From Streptomyces lincolnensis (GTDB lineage Bacteria; Actinomycetota; Actinomycetes; Streptomycetales; Streptomycetaceae): DNA of 64,000 nucleotides. The notes beneath the pieces were generated by a model that worked only from the letters and a program-made list of their open reading frames with translations, had not been told where the DNA came from and searched no databases. Each line of letters begins with the position of its first letter. Position 1 is the first letter of the stretch. This document shows positions 33,059 through 41,432 of the stretch, piece after piece. The stretch spans positions 186,001 through 250,000 of the forward strand of contig NZ_JAIHON010000007.1 in the NCBI RefSeq assembly GCF_021173675.1, read 5' to 3'. A program made the position numbers and the translations under genes.

Positions 33059-33763
33059 TCAAGGGGTGCGGAACCCACTAAAGGTCACGTGTGTGCGGGT
33101 CTCGAAGCCCAGCCGTTCGTAGAGTGCGACCGCGGCGGTGTTCGTCTCGGCCACGTGCAGAAAGGGGCGTTCGCCGCGGGCCAGGATGCGGGCGGCGAGT
33201 GTGTTCACCAGGAGGGCGGCGTGGCCTCGCCCGCGTGCCTCGGGGGCCGTGCAGACGGCGCTGATCTCGGCCCAGCCGGGAGGGCGGAGCCGTTCGCCCG
33301 CCATGGCCACCAGCCTGCCGCCGTGGCGGATGCCGAGGTAGGTGCCGAGTTCGTGGGTGCGCGACCAGAACGGCCCGGGTCGGGTCCGCGCGGCCAGGTC
33401 GAGCATCTCGGGCACATCGGCCGCACCCAGTTCGACCACGCCGGAGTCGATCGCGGCACGGGCCCGACGGGGCCGGTCGCCGCCGGCCCAGATCATCTGG
33501 CGGCCTTCGAGGACGAAGACCGGCGCCCAGTCCGGCGGCGGGCTCGCCGGGCAACCGAACATGTCGGCGAACCCGCCCCGGCCGAGCAGCCGGGCCAGGT
33601 CGGCCCAGTCCGCCGCGTCCGGATCGAGGGGCACCGCCGAGAAGGTCGCGACGTCCGGCAGGAAGGTGGCGGCCCGGCGGATCCGGCGGCCGAGAGCTTC
33701 GTGTCGGCCGCGCAGCGACTCACCCACCGGGTCGTCCAGTACGGCGGCATCCCCGCTCGTCAT
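33059..33763 (-). CDS. GNAT-family N-acetyltransferase (FR47-like)
   Basis: A 234-residue protein. The N-terminal half (residues 1-110) is poorly conserved and may bind substrate. The GNAT core starts about residue 130 with the acetyl-CoA motif VCTAPEARGRGHAALLVNTLAARIL (Q/RxxGxG/A as ARGRGHA) and ends in NTAAVALYERLGFETRTHVTFSGF. This is the FR47-like acetyltransferase type. GAGAAGGG precedes ATG 33763. The acceptor is not known. The TerC/DUF475 gene lies upstream in the same direction, 53 bp away. Confidence 0.88.
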   Translation of the reverse strand: MTSGDAAVLDDPVGESLRGRHEALGRRIRRAATFLPDVATFSAVPLDPDAADWADLARLLGRGGFADMFGCPASPPPDWAPVFVLEGRQMIWAGGDRPRRARAAIDSGVVELGAADVPEMLDLAARTRPGPFWSRTHELGTYLGIRHGGRLVAMAGERLRPPGWAEISAVCTAPEARGRGHAALLVNTLAARILARGERPFLHVAETNTAAVALYERLGFETRTHVTFSGFRTP

Positions 33764-33816
33764 CGTGCTGTGCCCTTCTCGAACCGGCGGTGCCGGCGAC
33801 CTGTCCACGGCCTCGC

Positions 33817-34920
33817 TCACGAGGAGAGGCGCTCCAGTGGTCGTCCGTCCGCTGCCGCGAGGGCACGGTTGCGCAGTACGGACGAGACGAACGACCAGGT
33901 GATCAGGACGACGCCGATGAGGCCGGTGATGATCTCGTTGATCTGGTACTGGATGGTCACCATGAGGATCACCGCGAGGGCGCCGATCGCGTAGTGGGCG
34001 CCGTGCTCCAGGTAGACGTAGTCGTCGAGGGTGCCCTGGCGGACCAGGTAGACGGTGAGCGACCGGACGTACATCGCGCCCGTGCCCAGGCCCAGCGCCA
34101 TCAGCACGATGTCGTTGGTGATGGCGAAGGCGCCGATCACACCGTCGAAGGAGAAGGACGCGTCCAGGACCTCCAGGTAGAGGAACATGAAGAACGCGGC
34201 CCGGCCCGCCAGCAGGACGGCGGACTGCTGCTTGCCGGTGTTCTCGGCCTCCTCCTCCGCTTCGAGCCTGCTCTCGAAGAAGCCGGAGAGGCCACCGACG
34301 ACCAGGTAGGTGATCAGCCCGGCGATACCGGAGATCAGGACCGTCTCCGCCTTGTCCACGTGGGTGCCGCCGTGCTGGTGGGCGTGGGTGGCGAAGGTGA
34401 ACGCGGTGGTCAGCAGGGCGATCAGGGCGATGCACACCGACAGCATGTCGACCTTGCCGAGCTTGGCCAGCGGACGTTCCAGCCAGGCCAGCCACTTGAT
34501 GTCACGGTCCTCGAAGATGAAGTCGAGGAAGATCATCAGCAGGAACATGCCACCGAACGCGGCGATGGACGGGTGGGCGTCGGTGACCAGTTGCTGGTAG
34601 CGGTCCTTGTCGTTGAGGGCGAGGTCGACGGCCTCGACGGGGCCCATTTGGGCGCTGACGGCGACGATGACGACCGGGAAGACCAGCCGCATGCCGAAGA
34701 CCGCGATCAGGACACCGACGGTGAGGAAGATCTTCTGCCAGAAGGCGTTCATCTTCTTCAGGATTCCGGCGTTGACGACGGCGTTGTCGAAGGACAGCGA
34801 GATCTCGAGGACGGCGAGGATCGCCACGACCCCGAGTGCGGTCCAGCCGTCGTAGAACACCGCCGCCGTCAGAGCCAGCGCGGTGACCGCGAACGACCAG
34901 CCGAAGGTCTTGAGGAGCAC
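33817..34920 (-). CDS. DUF475/TerC-family integral membrane protein
   Basis: A 367-residue protein with about nine membrane segments. TerC signatures include LEISLSFDNAVVNAGIL near residue 35 and LDASFSFDGVIGAFAITNDI near 260; the SFDN/SFDG acidic pairs are the likely metal-binding sites. A His/Glu-rich loop (THAHQHGGTHVDKAE) lies between them. TerC-like proteins act in manganese export or in tellurite resistance complexes. GTG 34920 follows GAGGGGAAG. No terD or terB genes are adjacent, so metal handling is the safer inference. Confidence 0.9.
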   Translation of the reverse strand: MLLKTFGWSFAVTALALTAAVFYDGWTALGVVAILAVLEISLSFDNAVVNAGILKKMNAFWQKIFLTVGVLIAVFGMRLVFPVVIVAVSAQMGPVEAVDLALNDKDRYQQLVTDAHPSIAAFGGMFLLMIFLDFIFEDRDIKWLAWLERPLAKLGKVDMLSVCIALIALLTTAFTFATHAHQHGGTHVDKAETVLISGIAGLITYLVVGGLSGFFESRLEAEEEAENTGKQQSAVLLAGRAAFFMFLYLEVLDASFSFDGVIGAFAITNDIVLMALGLGTGAMYVRSLTVYLVRQGTLDDYVYLEHGAHYAIGALAVILMVTIQYQINEIITGLIGVVLITWSFVSSVLRNRALAAADGRPLERLSS

Positions 34921-35064
34921 GGGCTTCCCCTCTGAAGAGGTCGTCGGGTGGGGGGCGGAAGGAGGACGACACCGTCGTCGTCGGCAGCGAGAAGATCGCC
35001 CGGGGATGGTATCCAACGTCGTCGTGCCGAGGTCGAGTCGGGTGGCGGCCGGTAGAGTCCGCCC

Positions 35065-35541
35065 ATGGACAGGATCGACCGCGCCAGCCGGGTGATCGCG
35101 GCATCACCGGCGGCCGTCTACGGTGCCCTGCTCGACCGCGAGTCCCTTGAGGTCTGGATGCCGCCGGAGGGCATGCGGGGCCGGGTGGAGCGGTGGGATC
35201 CGCGTCCCGGCGGCGGGTTCCGGATGATCCTCACGTACCTCGACGCGTCCGACAGCCCGGGCAAGACCTCCGACGCGACGGACGTCGTGGACGTCGAGTT
35301 CGCCGACCTGGTGCCGGCGGAACGCGTGGTGCAGCGGGCGGTGTTCGAGGCCGAGGACCCGGCGTACGCGGGCACCATGACGATGACCTGGCACCTCGTA
35401 CCCACAGGTGACGGGACCGACGGGACCGAGGTGACCGTCACCGCCGTGGACGTGCCACCCGGCATCGACCAGGCGGACCACGAAGCCGGGATCGCCTCCT
35501 CGCTGGCCAACCTGGCGTCGTACGTCGAGAGGTCCGACTGA
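35065..35541 (+). CDS. SRPBCC/AHSA1-like protein
   Basis: A 158-residue START-like protein. It has the family opening IAASPAAVYGALLDRESLEVWMPP, a basic/Gly turn (RPGGGFRMILTYLD), and AHSA1-type terminal helix HEAGIASSLANLASYVE. These proteins bind hydrophobic ligands or regulate partners. ATG 35065 lacks a ribosome site; TAGAGT (35053-35058) ends six bases before it, so a leaderless transcript is predicted. It is divergent from the DUF475/TerC gene. Ligand unknown. Confidence 0.87.
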   Translation: MDRIDRASRVIAASPAAVYGALLDRESLEVWMPPEGMRGRVERWDPRPGGGFRMILTYLDASDSPGKTSDATDVVDVEFADLVPAERVVQRAVFEAEDPAYAGTMTMTWHLVPTGDGTDGTEVTVTAVDVPPGIDQADHEAGIASSLANLASYVERSD

Positions 35542-35597
35542 CGCCGGCCGGTCGCACGGCCGGGACCGGTCCCGCGGTGTGACCGCACCCTTCCGTC

Positions 35598-36098
35598 ATG
35601 GCCCACTCCGTTCGTCACGCAGCACTGACCGTCGGCGCACTCGTCACGCTCGTGGGATGTTCCACGTCGTCCGGTACGGCGTCTCCCTCCGACCCGCCGT
35701 CCCGGCGCTCCGCGTCCACGCCGGTGTCCTCGCCGAGCCCACGACCGTCCAAGCCCCCGGCCACTCCCAGCGCCTCCGCCTCCACCTCTCCCACTCCTTC
35801 CTCGGCCTCCCCGGCCGACGGAACCCGGCTGTCGGCGTGCGCCGACGGCGAGTGCGAGGTCAGCGTCGGGGAGGGCGCCGAAGTCCCGGTTCCGGAGGCG
35901 GCGTTCGGCACGCCCGTCATGCACGTGACGAGCATCAAGGGCGACGAGACCACGCTCGAATGGCGGCGCACCGACGGATCCCGCAGCACCGTCACGCTGT
36001 TCTCGCCGGGCGGGCTGCACATCGGCGGGCACGAACTGAACGTCACCGTGCGAGGGAAGCGGGCGGTGCTGCGGATGACCGAGGCAGCCGCACCCTAG
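35598..36098 (+). CDS. Lipoprotein with Ser/Pro-rich linker
   Basis: A 166-residue exported lipoprotein. The signal peptide MAHSVRHAALTVGALVTLVGC ends in a lipobox Cys at residue 21. A low-complexity Ser/Pro/Thr linker runs to about residue 75, followed by a compact domain (CADGECEVSVGEGAEVPVP, GGLHIGGHELNVTVRGKRAVLRM). The paired cysteines CADGEC suggest a disulfide. It precedes a proline-rich membrane protein and a kinase in the same direction. Domain function is not known. Confidence 0.75.
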   Translation: MAHSVRHAALTVGALVTLVGCSTSSGTASPSDPPSRRSASTPVSSPSPRPSKPPATPSASASTSPTPSSASPADGTRLSACADGECEVSVGEGAEVPVPEAAFGTPVMHVTSIKGDETTLEWRRTDGSRSTVTLFSPGGLHIGGHELNVTVRGKRAVLRMTEAAAP

Positions 36099-36216
36099 GA
36101 CGACGCCCGGCGAGGCCACGCCCTTCCCGGCCGCCCCTCCCGCTCCGGGACCCCTCCCGCAGACAGGGCCGCACCCTGAGACAACCAGATCCGTTCCGTC
36201 ACAGGGGGAGACCAGG

Positions 36217-37809
36217 ATGGACACCCCGAAACCGCCTGCCACACCCGATCCCACGGGCCCGCCCGAGCCCACCGGATCACCCGATCCCACGAGCCCGCCT
36301 CAGCCCACAGATCCGCCTCAGCCCACAGATCCACCTCAGCCCACCGGACAGCCCCCCGGCGACTTCGCCCCACCGCCCTCCGACCAACTCGCCGTGTTCC
36401 ACCCCGTACCTCCTCGGCCCCGCCCGCACGACCCGCTGGCCGCGGCCCTCGGCAACGCCTCCCTCCTCGGCATCGGCTATCTGATGCTGGGGCGGCGCAA
36501 GCTCGCGCTCGCCGCCGCGACGACCTCGCTCGTGCTGGTGCTCCTGGTCGTCTCCCGGGCCCGCACGTCGTACGAGATCGCCGTGGCCGTGTGGTGGGTG
36601 CTCGGCATCGCCCACGGCTGGTTCCTGGCCCATCGGGCCACGCACAGGGTCGCGGTACGACGGCAACGCCTGCTCGGGCTCGCGATGACGCTGACGGTGC
36701 TGCTCACCGCGGGGCTGCTGCGCCACGACGCGCACCGGATCGCGGACGACGTCGCCGAGGCCCGCCGGGACGGCGACTGCGCACGGGTGGTGAGCGCGCA
36801 GCGGGACGTGTGGTGGGGCGACCGCGTCGGCGACGCACCGCTGACCGCGTCCGGCGACGAGATGGTCCGGGCGTGCGAGCGGCTGGAGACGGCCACGGCC
36901 GAACTGAACAGCGCGCTGACCGGGGACACCGAGGCACTGGAGAAGGGCTTCGGCACCCTCGCGCGGGTGCTCGCCGAACCGGGCAACGCCAGGACGGTCG
37001 AGACGACCCTGAACGGATTCCTGCGCGGCCTGCCCACCGAGGACCCCTGCACCACCGTCGCCCTCACCGACTGGCTGCGCCAACGGGCGCCCAGCCAGGA
37101 CGTGTTGGACCGCTCGACCGCCACCGCCGAACGGACCGCGCCCGCCGCGCTCGTCGGCTGCGGCGACGACCTCATGGCGGACGACAGCTGGGACGAGGCC
37201 CGCACCCGGTACGAGCAGTTGCTCGACCGGTACCCCGGCGGCGACCTCGCCGACCGGGCCCGCAAGGGCGCCAGGAAGGCCACCTTGAGCATCGAGTTGG
37301 ACACCGTCCGCAAACTGCTCGTCGACAGCGCCGACGGGCAGCCCGCGTACTGCTCCGACCCGGCGAAGTACAGCGGCGCCAGGCCCGCGGGCAAGGGCAC
37401 CAACCGCGCGCTGTTCTACGGCGGGGACGAGTACAGCGTCCTGCGCGACTACGTGAAGCAGCTCCCCGGCTCCTGGAAGGCCGGCGACGCCTCCGACGCG
37501 GCACTGGTGGTGTGCATGGGCGAGGACACCTTCGGCACCTCCGTCGAGACCTGCCCGTACGAGAACGAGTCCACCGGCGCGGTGACCTACGTGAGTTTCC
37601 ACAAGGTCGCGATTCCCGTGAAGGTCTACGAGGTGCGCACCGGCAGGCTGGTCACCGACCGCAGGATCCAGATCGGCGGCACGAGCTGCCCGTCGAGGTT
37701 CTCGTACTTCGCCACCGGTGACGGCGACACGGCCCCGCCGTCGACCAGGTACGTCACCACCTCCAAGTCCGGTGTCCGCGCCGCCTTCGAACCGCTGGTG
37801 GTCCGATGA
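36217..37809 (+). CDS. Proline-rich membrane protein with TPR-like external domain
   Basis: A 530-residue protein. Residues 1-70 are Pro-rich, with a repeated PPQPTD hexamer coded by near-identical 18-base units (about 36297-36345). Three or four membrane segments follow (residues 85-175). The large C-terminal part has a helical, TPR-like stretch (DDLMADDSWDEARTRYEQLLDRYPGGDLADRARKGARKA) and a strand-rich end with four cysteines. Pro-rich intracellular tails may be bound or phosphorylated by the adjacent Ser/Thr kinase, whose gene starts 58 bp downstream. The family is unnamed as far as I can tell. Confidence 0.78.
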   Translation: MDTPKPPATPDPTGPPEPTGSPDPTSPPQPTDPPQPTDPPQPTGQPPGDFAPPPSDQLAVFHPVPPRPRPHDPLAAALGNASLLGIGYLMLGRRKLALAAATTSLVLVLLVVSRARTSYEIAVAVWWVLGIAHGWFLAHRATHRVAVRRQRLLGLAMTLTVLLTAGLLRHDAHRIADDVAEARRDGDCARVVSAQRDVWWGDRVGDAPLTASGDEMVRACERLETATAELNSALTGDTEALEKGFGTLARVLAEPGNARTVETTLNGFLRGLPTEDPCTTVALTDWLRQRAPSQDVLDRSTATAERTAPAALVGCGDDLMADDSWDEARTRYEQLLDRYPGGDLADRARKGARKATLSIELDTVRKLLVDSADGQPAYCSDPAKYSGARPAGKGTNRALFYGGDEYSVLRDYVKQLPGSWKAGDASDAALVVCMGEDTFGTSVETCPYENESTGAVTYVSFHKVAIPVKVYEVRTGRLVTDRRIQIGGTSCPSRFSYFATGDGDTAPPSTRYVTTSKSGVRAAFEPLVVR

Positions 37810-37867
37810 CCGGTCTCGCGAGCCCTCACCGCGACGCGCCGACGCGCGGGAAAGGAGAACAGCCCTG

Positions 37868-39754
37868 ATGGCGACGGAACGGGAGCGCGTCATCGCCGGG
37901 CGGTACCGGCTGCGGCAGCGGCTGGGCGCCGGTGGCGGCGGCAGCGTCTGGCTGGCCGAGGACGACAGACTCCGGGCGCAGGTCGCCGTCAAGGAGATCG
38001 ACGTACCGCCCGCACCGGACCCGGCCGTCGGCGACCTCGCCGACCGGGGCCGCAACGAGGCATTGAAGGCCGCCCAGTTGCGCGAGCACCCGAACGTCAT
38101 CACGGTCTACGACGTGGTGGAGCACGACGACCGCCCGTGGATCGTGATGGAGTACCTGCCCGGTACGCGCGACCTGCGCGCGGTGGTCAAGGAGCGCGGC
38201 CCGCTGTCCAGCGAGGAGGCTGCCCGGATCGGGGCGGCCGCGCTCGACGGACTCGGGGCCGGGCACCGGCTCGGCATCATCCACCGCGATGTGAAGCCCT
38301 CCAACATCCTGCTGGCACCGGACCACTCGGGCACCGCGGACGGCCGCGTCCTCCTCACGGACTACGGCATCTCGCTGCGCCCGCGCGAGACCCGCGTGAC
38401 CCAGAGCGGCATGGTCGTCGGCACCCCGGGCTATGTGGCACCGGAACGGCTGTCCGGCGGCGAGGCGACCGCGGACTCCGACCTGTTCTCGCTCGGTGTC
38501 ACCCTCTACTACGCCGTCGAGGGCACCGGACCCTTCGAGCGGGACACCCTCGACGCGGCCCTCCTGGCGGTCCTGACCACGGAACCGTCCGTGCCGCGGC
38601 GGGCGAGCGAGCCGCTCGGCCGGGTCATCATGGGGCTGCTGGCGAAGAACCCGCAGGACCGGTGGGGCGCGGAGCGGGCACATGAACTCCTCGCGGAGGC
38701 GGCGGGCGGCCGTGGCGCGGACGGAGGACCCGGATCCCCTCGACGTCAGGGCGCAACAGAGTCCGACGGCTCCGGCGACCCGGCCGTCCCCGCCACCGCG
38801 GCCGGCACGGCCCACCCCGCTGTGCCCGCCCGGGCGTCCGCCACAGCGGCCCGGCTGCTCAGGGGCGGCCCCGGTCGTCGCGCGCCCGTGTTCCTCGCGC
38901 TCGCCGCGACACTGGCCGGTGGTGCCGGATTCGCGCTGGGCGCCGCCGTGTTCGGCGACGGGGGCGAGGGCACGCGGCCGATGGAGGTCAGGGCCAAGAC
39001 GGTGGCGACGCCGTCCCCGACGCCCTCGCCGACGGTGACGCGCAGCGCGTATCCGTACGGCAGGCAGGCCGGGCTGCGCGACGCGCTCGCGGCGGGGCAG
39101 TGCGTCGACGCCGACTGGAAGGACGGGGCGTACCAGGGGCGGGCCGGCATCAATGCCGTGGACTGCGACGACGATCCCGAGGGCCAGGTCATCGCGACCG
39201 TGGCCGGGCCCGCCGTGTCGGCCTCCGACGGGGACGCCGTGCGGGGCGCGTGCGCCCGGCGTACCGCGAAGCTGCGAGCGAGCATGCCCGACCCCGTGCT
39301 GTACGTCCTCACCCCGGAGAAGGGCCAGAGCGAGCCGCCGGACTCGGCGTGCCTGCTGTTCCTGAAGAACGCCACCCTCGGCGGCCCGGTCGGCGACTTC
39401 CGCAAGGTCGGCGACGAGGTGTTCATCACGCAGCTGGGCGCGGGGGACTGCATCAACTCCGTGGAGGACGGCGAGGGTTCGTCCACCGAGACCCTGGTGA
39501 GCTGCGACCGGCCGCACGACGAACAGGTGGTCGGCTGGACCTGGGCCTCCGGTGAGGGCTCCTCCGACAGCGTCGACACCGGCAGCCTGTGCGAGGAGAA
39601 GTACGGCGTCAACTGGGCCCGCGGCCAGGGCCACAAGATGTGGGGCTGGACCTCCTCCGACGAGTGGGACGACGGGTTCCGCCAGGTGATGTGCAGCGTG
39701 GCCCGCGACGACGAGAAGAAGCTGCCCGGGGGCGTGCTGAAGCCGGCGTACTGA
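37868..39754 (+). CDS. Membrane Ser/Thr protein kinase with septum-formation-like sensor domain
   Basis: A 628-residue PknB-type kinase. The catalytic domain covers residues 10-275: Gly-rich loop GAGGGG, Lys42, HRDVKPSNILL with Asp141, and DYG (165-167) in place of the usual DFG, then TPGYVAPERL. A membrane helix lies near 345-365. The external part contains two copies of a Cys-based septum-formation-like fold (GQCVDADWKDG to QVIATV; GDCINSVEDGEG to CDRPHDEQVVGW). Such domains suggest sensing of cell-wall or division state. AAAGGAG precedes ATG 37868. It is likely co-transcribed with the proline-rich membrane protein. Confidence 0.92.
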   Translation: MATERERVIAGRYRLRQRLGAGGGGSVWLAEDDRLRAQVAVKEIDVPPAPDPAVGDLADRGRNEALKAAQLREHPNVITVYDVVEHDDRPWIVMEYLPGTRDLRAVVKERGPLSSEEAARIGAAALDGLGAGHRLGIIHRDVKPSNILLAPDHSGTADGRVLLTDYGISLRPRETRVTQSGMVVGTPGYVAPERLSGGEATADSDLFSLGVTLYYAVEGTGPFERDTLDAALLAVLTTEPSVPRRASEPLGRVIMGLLAKNPQDRWGAERAHELLAEAAGGRGADGGPGSPRRQGATESDGSGDPAVPATAAGTAHPAVPARASATAARLLRGGPGRRAPVFLALAATLAGGAGFALGAAVFGDGGEGTRPMEVRAKTVATPSPTPSPTVTRSAYPYGRQAGLRDALAAGQCVDADWKDGAYQGRAGINAVDCDDDPEGQVIATVAGPAVSASDGDAVRGACARRTAKLRASMPDPVLYVLTPEKGQSEPPDSACLLFLKNATLGGPVGDFRKVGDEVFITQLGAGDCINSVEDGEGSSTETLVSCDRPHDEQVVGWTWASGEGSSDSVDTGSLCEEKYGVNWARGQGHKMWGWTSSDEWDDGFRQVMCSVARDDEKKLPGGVLKPAY

Positions 39755-39766
39755 CGCTCATGCGCA

Positions 39767-39810
39767 CATGGGTGTGGGGCCCGGCTTGAAGGCCGGGCCC
39801 CACACCCATG
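39767..39810. terminator. Perfect bidirectional terminator hairpin
   Basis: A 19-base arm (39767-39785, CATGGGTGTGGGGCCCGGC) and its exact complement (39792-39810) enclose a six-base loop TTGAAG. It lies between the convergent kinase and DUF4386 genes and would act on both strands. Confidence 0.9.
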
Positions 39811-39824
39811 GTTGGGCTCCGCGG

Positions 39825-40493
39825 TCAGTGCCGCAGGGACGGTGTGTCGGCCTTCGGCGTCACGCGGTTGGCACTGAGGTAGGCCGAGATGCCCAGGGCG
39901 AGCAGCCAGTAGCTGAGGATGGCGCCCATCGAGGCGGTGCTGCCCCAGCCGTTGGCCGCGTAGAAGTTCGCCGGGTCGTTGCCGAAGAACATGGACGGTA
40001 CGAAGACCAGGTTGACGCCGGCCAGGATGTAGGCGGAGCGGCTGGTCCAGCGCGGCAGCAGGTTCGTACGGGAGATGGCGTACCCCACCGTCGTGAGGAA
40101 CAGCGCCAGCAGCATGCGGCCGATCGAGCCGTAGAGGATGTAGGTGCCGCTGACCGCGATGGTCGGATCGATGGAATGGTCGGCGGCGATGACCGCGCCG
40201 GCCTCCAGCCCGCTGGAGACCAGGGTGACCGTCGTGTAGACCAGTCCGACGGAGAAGGCCATCGAACCCACCCACTCGTAGGCCGGGTTCACCCGCTTGA
40301 CCAGCTCACGGAAGGCCGTCACGAACACGATCAGGCAGGTCAGCGAGACGATCGCGATCAGCAGCCGGGCCAGGACGTTCGAGTCCGGCGGCGGACCGGA
40401 GTAGATGAAGTACAGCGGTACCTCGATGATCAGAGCGGCTGCGGAGACGATGCCGGCCAGGCCCGTCAGACGCCTGGCGAAGGTCTCGTTCAT
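39825..40493 (-). CDS. DUF4386-family membrane protein
   Basis: A 222-residue protein with six membrane segments. It opens RLTGLAGIVSAAALIIEVPLYF, and the central YTTVTLVSSGLEAG and C-terminal NLVFVPSMFFGND regions fit DUF4386. The family has no assigned function. ATG 40493 was chosen; the frame is open upstream but lacks a hydrophobic start there. It lies downstream of the DeoR regulator gene in the same direction, about 130 bp away, which may mean joint control. Confidence 0.85.
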   Translation of the reverse strand: MNETFARRLTGLAGIVSAAALIIEVPLYFIYSGPPPDSNVLARLLIAIVSLTCLIVFVTAFRELVKRVNPAYEWVGSMAFSVGLVYTTVTLVSSGLEAGAVIAADHSIDPTIAVSGTYILYGSIGRMLLALFLTTVGYAISRTNLLPRWTSRSAYILAGVNLVFVPSMFFGNDPANFYAANGWGSTASMGAILSYWLLALGISAYLSANRVTPKADTPSLRH

Positions 40494-40621
40494 GGGGTTC
40501 CCCCGAAGTCCGGTGGCGGATTCCTCGTCGGTTCCTTCCCGACGCCTTGAATCCTGCCGTTCCCGGCCGGGCCAGTCCCTGGGCCTGGACACCCGATGCG
40601 GGGGTGGCCCTACCGACACCG

Positions 40622-41386
40622 TCACCGCGTACGCAGCACCCGCACCCCTGCCTCCTCGAGCGCCGTACACGTCCCCCTGTCCGCCGACGGGTCGGTCACC
40701 ACCGCGTCCAGGTCCCCCGGACCGCAGATCTTCACCATGCCCGTGCCGGGGAACTTGCCGTGGTCGGCGAGGAGTACGGCCTTGTCGCTCGCGGCGATCA
40801 TGGCACGCCGGGCGGGGACCTCGGCGACGGTGGTGTCCATGACCTGGCCGCCGGGCCGGATGCCGCAGGCTCCCATGAAGAGCCAGTCGGCGTGCACGTG
40901 GCGAAGGGCGTCCTCGGTCATGAAACCGTCCAGGGAACGGGAGTCACGCAGGACCATGCCGCCCAGCAGCATCAGCTCGACGGTGTCGTCGTCGACGAGC
41001 TCCTCGTACACGGCGAGGTTGTTGGTGATCACCGTGAGGTGGCGTCCGCGCAGGAGGGGCGCCAGCCGGTGGACGGTGGTGCCGGAGTCGAGAATGACCG
41101 ACTGCCCGTCCTCGATCATGGTCGCGGCGAGAGCGGCGATCGCGTCCTTCTCGGGCAGCTTCGCTTCGGCGGCCTCGGCGAACGGCGCACGGTCGTCCTC
41201 GATGACCGCTCCTCCGTGGACCCGGGTGAGCAGCCCCTCCTCCTCGAGTTTGAGGAGATCACGTCGTACCGTCGCCGCACTGGCACCCAGCCGGCCCGCG
41301 AGTTCGGTCACGGTGACCGTGCCACCGGATCGCAGCTCCCGCATGATGAGTTGGTGTCGTTGTTCGGCCAGCACGCAGCGAGACAC
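40622..41386 (-). CDS. DeoR-family transcriptional regulator
   Basis: A 254-residue DeoR regulator. The N-terminal HTH is RHQLIMRELRSGGTVTVTELAGRLG, followed by the family signature ASAATVRRDLLKLEEEGLLTRVHGGA. The C-terminal sugar-phosphate-binding DeoRC domain includes VILDSGTTVHRLAPLL, LTVITNNLAVYEEL and DKAVLLADHGKF. Such regulators sense sugar phosphates. GTG 41386 has GAAGGG at eight bases. Its targets are not evident: its neighbours are a DUF4386 gene and the iron-uptake genes. It may act on a distant sugar operon. Confidence 0.92.
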   Translation of the reverse strand: MSRCVLAEQRHQLIMRELRSGGTVTVTELAGRLGASAATVRRDLLKLEEEGLLTRVHGGAVIEDDRAPFAEAAEAKLPEKDAIAALAATMIEDGQSVILDSGTTVHRLAPLLRGRHLTVITNNLAVYEELVDDDTVELMLLGGMVLRDSRSLDGFMTEDALRHVHADWLFMGACGIRPGGQVMDTTVAEVPARRAMIAASDKAVLLADHGKFPGTGMVKICGPGDLDAVVTDPSADRGTCTALEEAGVRVLRTR

Positions 41387-41432
41387 TACACGCGCCCTTC
41401 CCGACGGCCCGTCTCCGGTCCGCCGAGGCGTC

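Noticed and set aside
33790..34935. Long plus-strand open frame opposite the DUF475/TerC gene
   Set aside because: The Asp/Glu/Gln/His-rich translation is what the antisense of a membrane protein gives in high-GC DNA; no domain seen.
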